Of a stretch of 64,000 nucleotides of DNA, positions 8,617 through 17,222 are shown in pieces. Both the position numbers and the translations under genes were made by a program. The DNA comes from Bacteroidia bacterium (GTDB taxonomy: Bacteria > Bacteroidota > Bacteroidia > J057). Under the pieces are notes generated by a model. It saw nothing but the letters and a program-made list of their open reading frames with translations. It was not told the origin of the DNA and did no database searches. The stretch spans positions 124,001 to 188,000 of the forward strand of contig JAUIGE010000009.1 of assembly GCA_030430205.1 (NCBI GenBank). The letters are read 5' to 3'. Each line of letters starts with the position of its first letter. The stretch's first letter is position 1.

Positions 8617-9186
8617 TCACATAAACGTTTCTATACGTTTGAGTTCCCACTCCTCCCCTTTCAGGGATATTTTTACAGATACACACACTTCTTTTTCATA
8701 GGAAAAAACCATATCTGCCCCATTTGCCAAATGGATTTGGTAGTGGTTGTGGTCTAATTTGTATAAAGGACTCATTTGCCCTTCTGATTCTATAAAAACA
8801 GACTCCGCCAGGGGTTTCTCACAAAAAAGTTTTGCCAGACTCGTCCTTGCCCAGGAGCCTTTCTGTGGGCAGTATTGGCCGTCTTTTATGATATGGTAAA
8901 AAAGCCCATCCCCTTTTATGTTCATCTGATTATTCGTTGAACGAACGGCGGCAGATTGCAAATTTCCACACTCAAACTGGCTTGTAATGCTGGAAATTTC
9001 CAGAGGAAATCCTTCCAGGGCCCCCAATTGAAAAGCATAGGTGAATTTCTGATCCTGATTTACCACCCAAACCTTTGCATAATTCAGGGTAATGCCTTCC
9101 TGCTGAATGGCAAAATTGATTTGTTGGGAAGTCCCTGAAATCCAGGGAAGGAGAAGCAAGCAAAAAAAGAAAAGTAGATTTTTCAT
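8617..9186 (-). CDS. Exported protein of unknown function
   Basis: 189 residues. The N-terminus is a signal peptide (MKNLLFFFCLLLLPWISGTSQQ), so the product is periplasmic or secreted. The mature part is beta-rich and contains five cysteines that could pair in the periplasm. It carries no recognised motif. It converges on the aldolase gene with a 21-base gap that holds no hairpin I can see. Its start codon lies 179 bases from the divergent lipoprotein gene. Confidence 0.6.
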   Translation of the reverse strand: MKNLLFFFCLLLLPWISGTSQQINFAIQQEGITLNYAKVWVVNQDQKFTYAFQLGALEGFPLEISSITSQFECGNLQSAAVRSTNNQMNIKGDGLFYHIIKDGQYCPQKGSWARTSLAKLFCEKPLAESVFIESEGQMSPLYKLDHNHYQIHLANGADMVFSYEKEVCVSVKISLKGEEWELKRIETFM

Positions 9187-9365
9187 GGCTTTGAGGAGCT
9201 TTTAGGGTAAAAGAATTGAGCACCTTTTCCCACAAGTTCATCATTGATGGTAAAATATTATTGCTCTTTTCGATGAATGGCTACTTTTTAAGAATGAATC
9301 CGTTGAATGATTGTGTGAATCAGCACCTTTCAATTATATTAGGTGTCTATTATTTGTTTACCACT

Positions 9366-10214
9366 ATGAAAAAATTTGTTTTACTTATTTGTTGCCTGGC
9401 TGTGATTTCCTTTTTGTCTTCCTGTCAGGAAGATGAACCCAGCCTCCCTTTGGTATTGACAATTACCCCCAGTGGATCAAATGCCATTCCCCCCGGCAAA
9501 ACCCTTTTGTTCACCGCCAATGCTGACGTCAGTTGGGAGGTTCCTGATGAAACAGGCGGAACCATCACAGATGGCGGCGTTTATGTAGCCCCCAACAAAA
9601 TAGGCACTTTTACCATCCTTGCTACCAGCAAAGAAGATCCTACCATTAGGGCTACCTCGAGGGTTTATGTCACCCAGTCACATGAAATGTTTAGCAAAAT
9701 CAAAAGAGGGGGCTATGTGATGCATTTTCGTCATGCAGAGGCCAATGTGGGACAGGATAAATTGACCACGCACGGCCAATGGTGGAAAACCTGCAGATCA
9801 GATTCCGCTCGCCAGATATCTGAGCAGGGGCTTGAAGATGTTAAGAAAATCGGGCAGGTATTGCGTGGCCTAAATGTTCCTATTGATTCAGCCCTTACCA
9901 GCGAGTTTTGTCGCTGTAAGATGTCGGCCGATACCATGGGACTTGATATTCCTACCACCAAGGTTCGCAGCCTGACCTACTTTGCCTATGGGGAGACTTA
10001 TCGCCATGAGCGACTACACAAGTTGATCAATGAGCAAAAAGTAGGAGTGAATCACAACATGATGTTTGTTTCTCATTCCTATGCCCAAGGCTCCACCTAT
10101 CCTCCTATTAACCAAGGAGATATGGATATTTTCCTTCCCAATGGAAATGGCGGAGAACCTACCTATGTAGGCAGGATTTCGCTAGGTGCTTTTTTGGAAT
10201 TGTATAGAGACTAG
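9366..10214 (+). CDS. Lipoprotein with Ig-like and histidine-phosphatase-like domains
   Basis: 282 residues from ATG 9366; the open frame extends 50 codons upstream, but the lipoprotein signal (MKKFVLLICC...LSSC, lipobox Cys near 20) fixes this start. Residues 30-105 form a bacterial Ig-like domain (ITPSGSNAIPPGKTLLF, then GGVYVAPNKIGTFTILATS). The C-terminal half has histidine phosphatase motifs: HFRHAEA (catalytic R-H-A-E in place of RHGE), LTSEFCRCKMSAD corresponding to the 'S.l.R..qTA' helix, and FVSHSYAQG with the second catalytic His. Known family members remove phosphate from small molecules; here a surface-anchored phosphatase is inferred. The final TAG overlaps the convergent gene's stop within one CTAG. 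Confidence 0.72.
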   Translation: MKKFVLLICCLAVISFLSSCQEDEPSLPLVLTITPSGSNAIPPGKTLLFTANADVSWEVPDETGGTITDGGVYVAPNKIGTFTILATSKEDPTIRATSRVYVTQSHEMFSKIKRGGYVMHFRHAEANVGQDKLTTHGQWWKTCRSDSARQISEQGLEDVKKIGQVLRGLNVPIDSALTSEFCRCKMSADTMGLDIPTTKVRSLTYFAYGETYRHERLHKLINEQKVGVNHNMMFVSHSYAQGSTYPPINQGDMDIFLPNGNGGEPTYVGRISLGAFLELYRD

Positions 10215-11749
10215 CTTTCTCTTACAACCTCCTTGGGAGGCTCACTTTCCAGGCGATTCAGTTTAAGGAAGGTTTCATAATAGCTGTTGCCTTCCAGTTT
10301 GGCATGAAGCCATGCGATGTAATCTATGGGCATGTTTGAGCCGACCTCTTGTTTGCCACTTTCAAGGAAAGAGCGAATCCGCTTTTTGATTTTTTCCTGT
10401 TTGAAGGCATCAGGCTCCAACACAATGGCACTGAGAATAGAGATAAAAGCCTTTTCCTGAACGTTTTCCTCCTTGCTGATAACTGTCCTCAAGCTTCTCT
10501 TCAACGTCTTTAGCCGCAAGTGCGCATAATTCCAGTCTTCCTGGTCAATGCGAATCATGATTTCAGCAATAGATAAACCCAATCGAATAGGATACGAAAG
10601 AGCCTGATAGGCAGAGGTATGCAACAAATGATTCAGGTTGCGTGTCGCCATATCATAATTCGAAGTATTAAAATAAAAAGTAACCAGGCTTATATATATA
10701 TAAGGCGTGTAATATCTGAGAGATTCATCATTTCTACTTTTCAAATCTTCCAGCAAGTCAATAGCCTTTGCGTTCTGGTCTGAGCTGGACCAGGTTGCAA
10801 CCAGGGCCATGTAATAGGTCCAGATATAATTGTTGTAGTACAATTTATTATAGTCCAATAAAGCGCTATTCAGCTCTTCCAGGCCACTTTCTGCTTCTTT
10901 AAACTTCCCAACTTTGTTAAGGGTATTGATTATCCAAACGAGAAGGATTATCTTTTCGCGGTGATTGGATTTATTGAAAAATCCCTCCTTACTAAAGTTT
11001 CGGTAGCTCTCTTTTAAATAGGATTCCAGACTTACATAGTCTTTTTTCTGCTGAAGAATAGAGCGTACGACCCGGTTAATTTCGATCTTTACGGCTTCTG
11101 TCTGATCTTGAGGAAGCAGCTTAAATTGCTCTTGTAAACGCTCCAACTCCCCCAAAACATTGGTTCCCAAACCCGAAAAATTGGTGCGGTGGAGTTGGTA
11201 ATTGATGTTGGCCAGAAGGTACTCTACCTGCTGGATTCCCGCATATTCTTCATTGCGTTTTACTTTCAGATCAATATAATGCTGTGGATTGATTTCATAG
11301 TAGTATTTGCTCAGGGAGATGATTTCATCATAAATCAGGTTGAGCAAATTGTATGAAGCGCTGTCAATTGCTTGCTTTTCTGCCTTTTGCAGGTAGTAAA
11401 AAGAGAGCCTGTAGTTTGCCTTGTAATAAAAAATTCGGGCCAGCATGATGGTTCCCAAAACCGTCATTCGCTTGTCAACCCCCAGGTGAAATTCTATCAG
11501 GCTTTTTTGCAAATTATTGATTAAGCGATTTTTGAGTCTGTAATAAGCATTCTTGTTATTTGGCGGATATAATTTGGAGACTATCGCATCATCGTGCTCC
11601 TCATATTTGCCACTTCTGATGTAATCATAGAGCTTTAACATCTTTTTTTCGAACTTATCAGCACCTATGCGTTTCTCGAAAATTTTGAAGTTTCTTGCTT
11701 CCTGTTTGTTAAGACTCTGGATAATTTCTGTAAGGCGATTCATTTGCAT
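10211..11749 (-). CDS. Helical-repeat (TPR-like) protein of unknown function
   Basis: 512 residues without signal peptide or membrane span. The N-terminus (LTEIIQSLNKQEARNFKIFE) is a recurrent start for a family I have seen in this phylum but cannot name functionally. The rest is nearly all alpha helical, with TPR-like pairs rich in aromatic residues (YYKANYRLSFYYLQKAEKQA, YYNNYIWTYYMALVATW). This suggests a cytoplasmic scaffold. Two starts are possible, 11749 or the ATG two codons later. The stop codon overlaps that of the convergent lipoprotein gene by four bases. It is divergent from the T9SS cargo gene. Confidence 0.6.
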   Translation of the reverse strand: MQMNRLTEIIQSLNKQEARNFKIFEKRIGADKFEKKMLKLYDYIRSGKYEEHDDAIVSKLYPPNNKNAYYRLKNRLINNLQKSLIEFHLGVDKRMTVLGTIMLARIFYYKANYRLSFYYLQKAEKQAIDSASYNLLNLIYDEIISLSKYYYEINPQHYIDLKVKRNEEYAGIQQVEYLLANINYQLHRTNFSGLGTNVLGELERLQEQFKLLPQDQTEAVKIEINRVVRSILQQKKDYVSLESYLKESYRNFSKEGFFNKSNHREKIILLVWIINTLNKVGKFKEAESGLEELNSALLDYNKLYYNNYIWTYYMALVATWSSSDQNAKAIDLLEDLKSRNDESLRYYTPYIYISLVTFYFNTSNYDMATRNLNHLLHTSAYQALSYPIRLGLSIAEIMIRIDQEDWNYAHLRLKTLKRSLRTVISKEENVQEKAFISILSAIVLEPDAFKQEKIKKRIRSFLESGKQEVGSNMPIDYIAWLHAKLEGNSYYETFLKLNRLESEPPKEVVRES

Positions 11750-11783
11750 GTTTGAGTTTGTAATATCATACTTACTAAATGTA

Positions 11784-11813
11784 TTTCAACTATGCAAGAG
11801 AACCGTATTTTTG
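11784..11813 (+). promoter_or_regulatory. Bacteroidota-type promoter for the T9SS cargo gene
   Basis: TATTTTTG at 11806-11813 matches the TAnnTTTG -7 consensus exactly. TTTC at 11784-11787, 18 bases upstream, is one mismatch from the -33 TTTG. The start codon is about 33 bases downstream. Confidence 0.5.
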
Positions 11814-11846
11814 TTAATAGTTAGGTAAGTTAAATAGAAAGGAACT

Positions 11847-12596
11847 ATGAGAATTGTCAACTTGCTCTTGACGATTGTTTTGATTTTAGGAATGGTGTCT
11901 TTTTCAAAAGGCCAAACTTATGATCTAGAATTGTTAAATGTATCTATTCCGAATACTGTCGTTGTGGGACAGATGGTTCCCGTTTCGGGAGATCTCAAAA
12001 ACAACGGCCCGGATGCTTTTCTTGCAGACAGTGGTTTTATCACCATGAATGTACATGCAAGCTACACACCGGTACCCGACCCTTATGTAGTTGAAGAGGA
12101 AAGTTCTTTCAAAGTATTGATAAGCAGGATTGATGCTGACTCTACCATACCTTTTTCAGGTGAATTTTTGGCAGATGTCACCAATTTCAGAGCTGGTCAA
12201 AGTGGGATTTCGGTTATTGTATGGCCCAGATTAGGCAACAATGAAGGGAGTGACTCCCATCTCGAAAATCACTACTACATCACTACAGTGAGATCTGTAG
12301 ATAGCAGTAGCATCCTGAATTCGATTGATCCACAGCTTTTATTGGCTTCTCAAGTCAACTTATATCCCAATCCTGCCAGTGATTATCTACAGATAGAACT
12401 GCCAGAGGAGATGGAGGGCACCCTTTCAATGCTTTCTATGAGCGGACAGACGATCGAGCAAATAGATATACACAGCTATCAGCTCAGCTATCGCATCGAT
12501 CTGAAAGACTTTGATGGAGGCTCAGGTATCTATCTGCTTACCTTCTCAGGAAAAGGAAAATCATGGTCTAAAAAATTGATTATCCAAAAGGATTAA
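11847..12596 (+). CDS. Secreted protein with CARDB-like domain and type IX secretion (Por) sorting tail
   Basis: 249 residues. A signal peptide (1-22, MRIVNLLLTIVLILGMVSFS) exports it by Sec. Residues 25-145 resemble a CARDB/adhesion-like beta sandwich (VVGQMVPVSGDLKNNGPDAF, an ideal-patterned 'excess strand' motif). The C-terminal ~80 residues are a type A sorting domain: VNLYPNPASDYLQIELP, then GIYLLTFSGKGKSWSKKLIIQ. In this phylum the tail directs passage through the T9SS outer-membrane channel and is removed, with the product released or anchored to the surface. No enzymatic motif is visible. The gene is monocistronic with its own promoter and terminator. Confidence 0.85.
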   Translation: MRIVNLLLTIVLILGMVSFSKGQTYDLELLNVSIPNTVVVGQMVPVSGDLKNNGPDAFLADSGFITMNVHASYTPVPDPYVVEEESSFKVLISRIDADSTIPFSGEFLADVTNFRAGQSGISVIVWPRLGNNEGSDSHLENHYYITTVRSVDSSSILNSIDPQLLLASQVNLYPNPASDYLQIELPEEMEGTLSMLSMSGQTIEQIDIHSYQLSYRIDLKDFDGGSGIYLLTFSGKGKSWSKKLIIQKD

Positions 12597-12640
12597 TAAT
12601 ATATCGTTCTTTACACATATTTGGAATTACACGTCGGAAA

Positions 12641-12670
12641 AGTGGCCCAAGATTGGGCTGCTTTTTTTTT
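12641..12670 (+). terminator. Rho-independent terminator after the T9SS cargo gene
   Basis: A 9-bp stem with two G-U pairs (AGTGGCCCA 12641-12649, TGGGCTGCT 12654-12662) is followed by about nine T to 12669. Confidence 0.85.
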
Positions 12671-12736
12671 GTTTTTCACTTAGGGTTCTTCCCTCTCAAA
12701 TCCCACTCATCAAGCGGAAATTCAAGGATTTATTCG

Positions 12737-12744
12737 TATCTTTG
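12737..12744 (+). promoter_or_regulatory. -7 element upstream of gyrB
   Basis: TATCTTTG fits TAnnTTTG exactly, 54 bases before the gyrB start. No TTTG was found at the expected -33 position, so only the -7 half is supported. Confidence 0.45.
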
Positions 12745-12798
12745 AAGGTCTGCAAAGAATGATAATTCACTATTTTTCACCTAGAGAAAATCTATTTT

Positions 12799-14748
12799 AT
12801 GAGTGAGACGAATCAGCCCAACAGGGAGTATTCAGCAAGTAATATTCAAGTATTAGAAGGTATAGAACATGTGCGCAAGCGCCCCGCCATGTACATTGGG
12901 GATGTCGGAGAGCGAGGTCTCCATCACCTGGTCTATGAAGTTGTAGATAACTCCATTGACGAGGCCATGGCTGGCCATGCCCATGTAATATCAGTGGGTA
13001 TCCACGAGGACAATTCTATCAGTGTTACTGACGACGGTCGGGGTATTCCCGTGGATGAGCACGAAAAAGAAGGGCTTTCAGCCCTGGAGCTCGTCATGAC
13101 CCGTCTGGGTGCAGGGGGTAAATTTGACAAAGATTCTTATAAAGTTTCTGGTGGACTTCACGGCGTCGGGGTTTCCTGTGTGAATGCCTTGTCCAAAAAT
13201 TGCTTTGTAGAAGTCCATAGAAATGGAAAGGTATACCGGCAGGAATATGAAATGGGCAAAGCCCAGGGAAAAGTTACCGTTATAGGTGAGACCGATAAAA
13301 CAGGTACCCACACCCAATTTTGGCCCGATGGCAGTATTTTCACTGTGTTGGAGTATAAGTATGATACACTTGCCTCCCGCCTGCGCGAGCTGGCATACCT
13401 CAACAGAGGCGTAAAAATTACGCTGACAGACTACCGGGAACTTATTAAGGGAGAACCCCTCGTAGAGGTTTTTCACTCCGAAGGCGGACTAAAGGAGTTT
13501 GTTGAGTACCTCAACAAAGGAAAAGAAGCACTTCATGATGAGCCCATCTATATAGAAGGTATCGATGACTCAGGTACAACCCCCGTGGAGCTTGCCCTCC
13601 AATACAACAACACCTACCGTGAGAATATTCACTCTTATGTGAATAACATCAATACCCATGAAGGAGGAACGCATGTTTCCGGCTTCAAAAAAGCGCTTAC
13701 CAGAAGCCTCAAGGCTTATGCAGAGCAGGAAGGCTTTCTCAAGAAAGTGAAATTCCAGGTTTCTGGAGATGACTTCCGGGAAGGCCTGATGTGCATCATT
13801 TCTGTGAAAGTACAGGAGCCGCAATTTGAGGGGCAGACAAAAACCAAACTGGGAAATAGCGATGTTTCCGGTACAGTGGAGTCTATCGTAAATAAAAAAT
13901 TGTCTGAATTCCTGGAAGAAAACCCTCAAATCTCCAAGCGAATCCTCCAGAAAGTCATCCTGGCTGCTGAAGCACGTCACGCTGCCAAAAAGGCCCGCGA
14001 GGCCGTTCAAAAAAAGAATCAGGGATTTGGCGGAGGACTTCCCGGCAAACTTGCCAACTGCTCCAGCCGCAAGGCTGAGGAGTGTGAAATATACCTGGTG
14101 GAGGGTGACTCTGCTGGCGGTAGCGCCAAGCAGGCAAGAGATCGCCATTTTCAGGCGATTTTACCCCTAAGAGGAAAAATCCTCAACGTAGAAAAAGCAC
14201 ATCCGTCTAAAATCTACGATAATGAGGAGATCAAGAATATCATCACCGCCCTGGGTATCCCCAATATCGGTCAGGAAACCGAGCTTTCGCTCGAAAAACT
14301 GCGCTACCACAAAGTCGTCATCATGACGGACGCCGATATTGACGGTAGCCATATTCGTACCCTCCTTTTGACGCTTTTCTTCCGCTATATGCATGACCTG
14401 ATAGAAGCCGGGCATATTTATATTGCTCAACCGCCGCTTTATCAGGTAAAAGCAGGGAAAAAACGCAAGTACTGCTGGACAGAAGAGCAGCGCAAAGCCG
14501 CTATTGATGAGTTTACCGGAGGAGATGAAAGCAAGGTAACCATACAGCGATACAAAGGATTAGGTGAAATGAACCCCGATCAGCTATGGGATACAACCAT
14601 GGACCCGGGGACAAGAACTCTCCAAAGAGTGAGTATTGACAGCGCAGCGGAAGCAGATCGTATCTTCACTACCCTGATGGGAGATGAAGTCGCTCCGCGA
14701 CGTGCCTTCATCGAGCGAAACGCAAAATATGCAAATATTGATATCTAA
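12799..14748 (+). CDS. gyrB: DNA gyrase subunit B
   Basis: 649 residues, the usual length for GyrB in this phylum. The GHKL ATPase domain shows the N-box EVVDNSIDEAMAG, the G1 box DDGRGIPV and the G2 box KVSGGLHGVGVSCVNALS. The transducer follows, with QPLL-type region QYNNTYRENIHSYVNNI. The Toprim domain has EGDSAGGSAKQ and the DxD metal site MTDADIDGSH, and the C-terminal block GLGEMNPDQLWDTTMDP completes the A-subunit contact region. GyrB hydrolyses ATP to drive negative supercoiling in the A2B2 gyrase. Conserved GyrB features (YSASNIQVLEG...PAMYIGDV, LHHLVYEVVDN) favour gyrB over parE. gyrA is not in the window. Confidence 0.95.
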   Translation: MSETNQPNREYSASNIQVLEGIEHVRKRPAMYIGDVGERGLHHLVYEVVDNSIDEAMAGHAHVISVGIHEDNSISVTDDGRGIPVDEHEKEGLSALELVMTRLGAGGKFDKDSYKVSGGLHGVGVSCVNALSKNCFVEVHRNGKVYRQEYEMGKAQGKVTVIGETDKTGTHTQFWPDGSIFTVLEYKYDTLASRLRELAYLNRGVKITLTDYRELIKGEPLVEVFHSEGGLKEFVEYLNKGKEALHDEPIYIEGIDDSGTTPVELALQYNNTYRENIHSYVNNINTHEGGTHVSGFKKALTRSLKAYAEQEGFLKKVKFQVSGDDFREGLMCIISVKVQEPQFEGQTKTKLGNSDVSGTVESIVNKKLSEFLEENPQISKRILQKVILAAEARHAAKKAREAVQKKNQGFGGGLPGKLANCSSRKAEECEIYLVEGDSAGGSAKQARDRHFQAILPLRGKILNVEKAHPSKIYDNEEIKNIITALGIPNIGQETELSLEKLRYHKVVIMTDADIDGSHIRTLLLTLFFRYMHDLIEAGHIYIAQPPLYQVKAGKKRKYCWTEEQRKAAIDEFTGGDESKVTIQRYKGLGEMNPDQLWDTTMDPGTRTLQRVSIDSAAEADRIFTTLMGDEVAPRRAFIERNAKYANIDI

Positions 14749-14751
14749 TAT

Positions 14752-14784
14752 AAAAGTGCTTATTTGTCCAAAATAAGCACTTTT
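14752..14784. terminator. Bidirectional terminator shared by gyrB and the L,D-transpeptidase gene
   Basis: A perfect 14-bp inverted repeat (arms 14752-14765 and 14771-14784, loop GTCCA) has an A run at one end and a T run at the other, so it reads as a terminator on both strands. The arms include the stop codon and last codons of the minus-strand gene (ends 14760), so the hairpin is partly coding. Confidence 0.8.
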
Positions 14785-15374
14785 ACTCCCTTTCCTACCC
14801 TTTCATACAATTCAATTACATCCGAATTTTTCATCCGGACACAACCATGCGATGCCGGTTTTCCGAGCATGCCTTCTTCTGGCGTACCGTGGATATAGAT
14901 ATAGCGTTGGTAAGAATCTACTTTTTTCCCCTGGGCATTATAGCCTTTATTGATTCCCTCCTCCTCTCCTTTCAGCCAAAGAATACGTGTCGTGACATCG
15001 TCCACCTCAACGTCTGTACTATCTGTATAAATTCTTGCAATTTTGCCTGTAAATTGGCGTGCCTTAAGGATGGCACCTTCTTGTAAGCCATCTCCATATT
15101 TGGCTGCTATGGTATGAAGCCCTGTCGGTGTTTTATTGCTGCCACTCAGGCTCCCCGCACCCAAAGCGGCCGTAGAGACGATATACTCTCTTTCCACTTT
15201 CCAATCCTGGATGTGATACATTTTTTGATCTTTGATGGATACATACAAAAACTCACCAAAGGCTTGCTTATTATAATGGTCCGCCGTGTAGGCTCGCAGA
15301 AAATCTATCATATCAATAGCAGGGGTTGAAAAAAAGAAACTCGTAGCAATCAGCAGGGTAAAGAGGCTTTTCAT
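14760..15374 (-). CDS. L,D-transpeptidase (YkuD domain), exported
   Basis: 204 residues. A signal peptide or anchor occupies 1-20 (MKSLFTLLIATSFFFSTPA). The YkuD domain spans about 40-203: VSIKDQKMYHIQDWKVEREY, then the KTPTGLHTIAAKYG segment, YIYIHGTPEE with the conserved His, and the catalytic SHGCVRMKNSDVIELY, where Cys is the nucleophile and His/Arg assist. These enzymes make 3-3 crosslinks in peptidoglycan or attach proteins to it in the periplasm. Short single-domain forms of this type are common in Bacteroidota. It converges on gyrB, with a hairpin overlapping the 3' end. Confidence 0.88.
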   Translation of the reverse strand: MKSLFTLLIATSFFFSTPAIDMIDFLRAYTADHYNKQAFGEFLYVSIKDQKMYHIQDWKVEREYIVSTAALGAGSLSGSNKTPTGLHTIAAKYGDGLQEGAILKARQFTGKIARIYTDSTDVEVDDVTTRILWLKGEEEGINKGYNAQGKKVDSYQRYIYIHGTPEEGMLGKPASHGCVRMKNSDVIELYERVGKGVKVLILDK

Positions 15375-15469
15375 ATGGTTTGTGTATTTTCTAATTCAAG
15401 ATACAAACTTATGCATTGAATTAATTATTGTGAATTAAACCTTTGGCAATTTGATTCATCTAAAAGCAA

Positions 15470-16024
15470 ATGGTCAGTTTGAACGAACAAAGTCTTGTTG
15501 CAGCCTTACAAAATCCGGCTAGCCGGGAGCGAGCTTTCAACCAAATGGTTGAAGCTTATCAGGAGATGCTGTATTATCATATCCGCAGAATGGTCATAGA
15601 CCATGCCGATGCCGATGATGTACTACAAAATACTTTTCTGAAAGCCTGGCGCTTTCTGGATCGTTTCAGGGGTGATTCAGCACTGAAAACCTGGCTGTAT
15701 AGGATTGCTACCAATGAGTCACTTAGCTTTCTGAATAAGCAGAAAAAGCATCACTTTCAGGATGTAACAGAAATACAGGATGATCTGCGGCATAGCCAGG
15801 GACCAGGACGAGCAGCAGATGGAGCCGAAATACAAAAGCGATTACAATCAGCCATAGAACAATTGCCCGCAAGACAGAGGGCTGTCTTTAGTATGCGGTA
15901 TTTTGAGGAAATGAAATATGATGAAATATCGGAAATACTGAAAGTATCCGTAGGCGCATTGAAGGCGAGCTATCATCATGCTGTAAAAAAAATAGAATCG
16001 AGGCTGCGGGAAGAAGCAAGCTAA
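15470..16024 (+). CDS. ECF-type RNA polymerase sigma factor
   Basis: 184 residues. Region 2 (about 25-95) contains DHADADDVLQNTFLKAWRFLDRF and TWLYRIATNESL, which bind the polymerase clamp and the -10 DNA. Region 4 (about 128-178) contains LPARQRAVFSMRYFEEMKYDEISEIL and an HTH ending VGALKASYHHAVKKIE for the -35 DNA. A polar linker of about 30 residues separates them, as in group IV sigma factors. Twenty-three bases downstream is a membrane protein likely to act as its regulator, followed by a Spy-like exported protein. This is the arrangement of an envelope-stress regulon. Target genes are unknown. Confidence 0.9.
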   Translation: MVSLNEQSLVAALQNPASRERAFNQMVEAYQEMLYYHIRRMVIDHADADDVLQNTFLKAWRFLDRFRGDSALKTWLYRIATNESLSFLNKQKKHHFQDVTEIQDDLRHSQGPGRAADGAEIQKRLQSAIEQLPARQRAVFSMRYFEEMKYDEISEILKVSVGALKASYHHAVKKIESRLREEAS

Positions 16025-16047
16025 GAAATGGAACAAAATATGTCGAA

Positions 16048-16644
16048 ATGAAAACAGAAAAGGATACATGGAGGCAGGAGTTGCAGGAAGCAGGGGCAAC
16101 GCAATTGCTTGCCTGGAAAGGCAAAGCCATTTTTAGCCCTCCGCCAAATTATTTCACTGACTTCCAGTTAGGATTACAGAATAGAATGGCAGATGAGACG
16201 GTCATCGGGCATGACAGCATGCTTTCTCAAATCAACAAAAAAGAGCCTTTTGAGGCTCCAGAGGGATATTTTGATGATTTTGGAAACCGCTTGCAGGGCA
16301 AGCTTAAGCAGGCCAATCCTGAGCAGGCTCAGGTAAAAAAACTACAGCCCTCCTGGAGGCCCGCCAGTATAGCAGCAGCTATTTTGATTTTCATCGCAGG
16401 AAGTTGGCTGATTTTTGCTCCGCCTCTTCAGGCTGATCCATTTGCAGGAATTAATGAAGAGGAGTTGGCAGCATTTATCGAAACGGAAGGCGTAGATGCC
16501 TATACCCTGGCCGAAGTTTTTGACATTTCTCAAGTAGAAATGTTGGAGGCGTCTCAGCTTTCAGAAGATGAAATAACAGATTTTTTGGAGGAAAATGACT
16601 GGACAGAGCAGGACCTGGAAGAATGGATTTTGGAAGAAATTTAA
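16048..16644 (+). CDS. Single-pass membrane protein, probable anti-sigma factor
   Basis: 198 residues. One hydrophobic span (about 107-125, IAAAILIFIAGSWLIFA) divides a cytoplasmic N-terminal half from an acidic periplasmic tail. The N-terminal half has two copies of a P-x-x-YF-x-D-F motif (PPPNYFTDFQLGLQNR near 31 and APEGYFDDFGNRLQG near 70). This motif is found in small membrane partners of Bacteroidota ECF sigma factors, and the two copies may be binding helices. There is no zinc-binding ZAS motif. The tail is very rich in Glu/Asp (LEENDWTEQDLEEW). Its position between the sigma factor and a Spy-like protein supports an anti-sigma role, but this is inference. Confidence 0.65.
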   Translation: MKTEKDTWRQELQEAGATQLLAWKGKAIFSPPPNYFTDFQLGLQNRMADETVIGHDSMLSQINKKEPFEAPEGYFDDFGNRLQGKLKQANPEQAQVKKLQPSWRPASIAAAILIFIAGSWLIFAPPLQADPFAGINEEELAAFIETEGVDAYTLAEVFDISQVEMLEASQLSEDEITDFLEENDWTEQDLEEWILEEI

Positions 16645-16674
16645 ATGAAAATAATGTTAATCTTGACAAAGGAC

Positions 16675-17154
16675 ATGAAAATAAAAGCAAACATACTATT
16701 CTTTGCCATGCTGATATGCAGCAGCGGTTTGATCTTCGGGCAAAGGAATATGGATATGAATAATCCCAAAATAGATCAGCTTAGGATCGGCTTTCTGACT
16801 GAAAAAATCAACCTGACAAGCAAAGAAGCTGAAAAATTCTGGCCGCTGTATAACGAATACAGAAAGGAACTTCAAATGACCCAGGGGAAAACGCGGCTCA
16901 AAATACAGGAAATCAAGCTGAGCATTGGTAGTTCTTCTGATAAGGAGCTCGAAGAGTTGGCAGACGAACTGATAGAATTGAAATTTAAGGAAGCTGAAAT
17001 CTCCAGGAAATTTTATCCCAAATTCAAGGGCGTTTTGCCTATCGAAAAAGTACTCAAATTCTATCAGGCGGAAGAGGAGTTTCCCCGATGGGTGCTTAAG
17101 CAAATTAGACAAAATCAGGGAACGCCACCCAATCGCATGAATCGAAACAAATAA
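16675..17154 (+). CDS. Exported Spy/CpxP-like (LTxxQ-type) periplasmic protein
   Basis: 159 residues from ATG 16675, preceded by AAAGGA. An ATG at 16645, immediately after the upstream stop, would add ten residues before the signal peptide. The signal peptide is MKIKANILFFAMLICSSG. The mature part is all helical with the pattern IGFLTEKINLTSKEAEKFWPLYNEYRKE, related to the LTxxQ helix of Spy/CpxP periplasmic chaperones and stress sensors. A second helical hairpin (KELEELADELIELKFKEAEISRKFYPKFKGVLP) completes the fold, with a basic C-terminus. In CpxP/Spy systems such proteins bind misfolded proteins or a sensor. The operon suggests a sensor or effector for the ECF sigma pathway. Confidence 0.75.
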   Translation: MKIKANILFFAMLICSSGLIFGQRNMDMNNPKIDQLRIGFLTEKINLTSKEAEKFWPLYNEYRKELQMTQGKTRLKIQEIKLSIGSSSDKELEELADELIELKFKEAEISRKFYPKFKGVLPIEKVLKFYQAEEEFPRWVLKQIRQNQGTPPNRMNRNK

Positions 17155-17171
17155 CCGCTTACAACCAACAG

Positions 17172-17207
17172 AAAAGGCCGCTTCCTATAAGAAAGCGGCC
17201 TTTTTTT
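17172..17207 (+). terminator. Rho-independent terminator of the sigma-factor operon
   Basis: A perfect 12-bp inverted repeat (AAAAGGCCGCTT 17172-17183 with AAGCGGCCTTTT 17193-17204) runs into seven T. The convergent DUF349 gene ends 16 bases away and may also use this hairpin. Confidence 0.85.
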
Positions 17208-17222
17208 ATTGAATCAGATTGC

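Noticed and set aside
12799-14748. Topoisomerase IV subunit parE instead of gyrB
   Set aside because: The N-terminal YSASNIQVLEG and PAMYIGDV blocks and the 649-residue length fit Bacteroidota GyrB.
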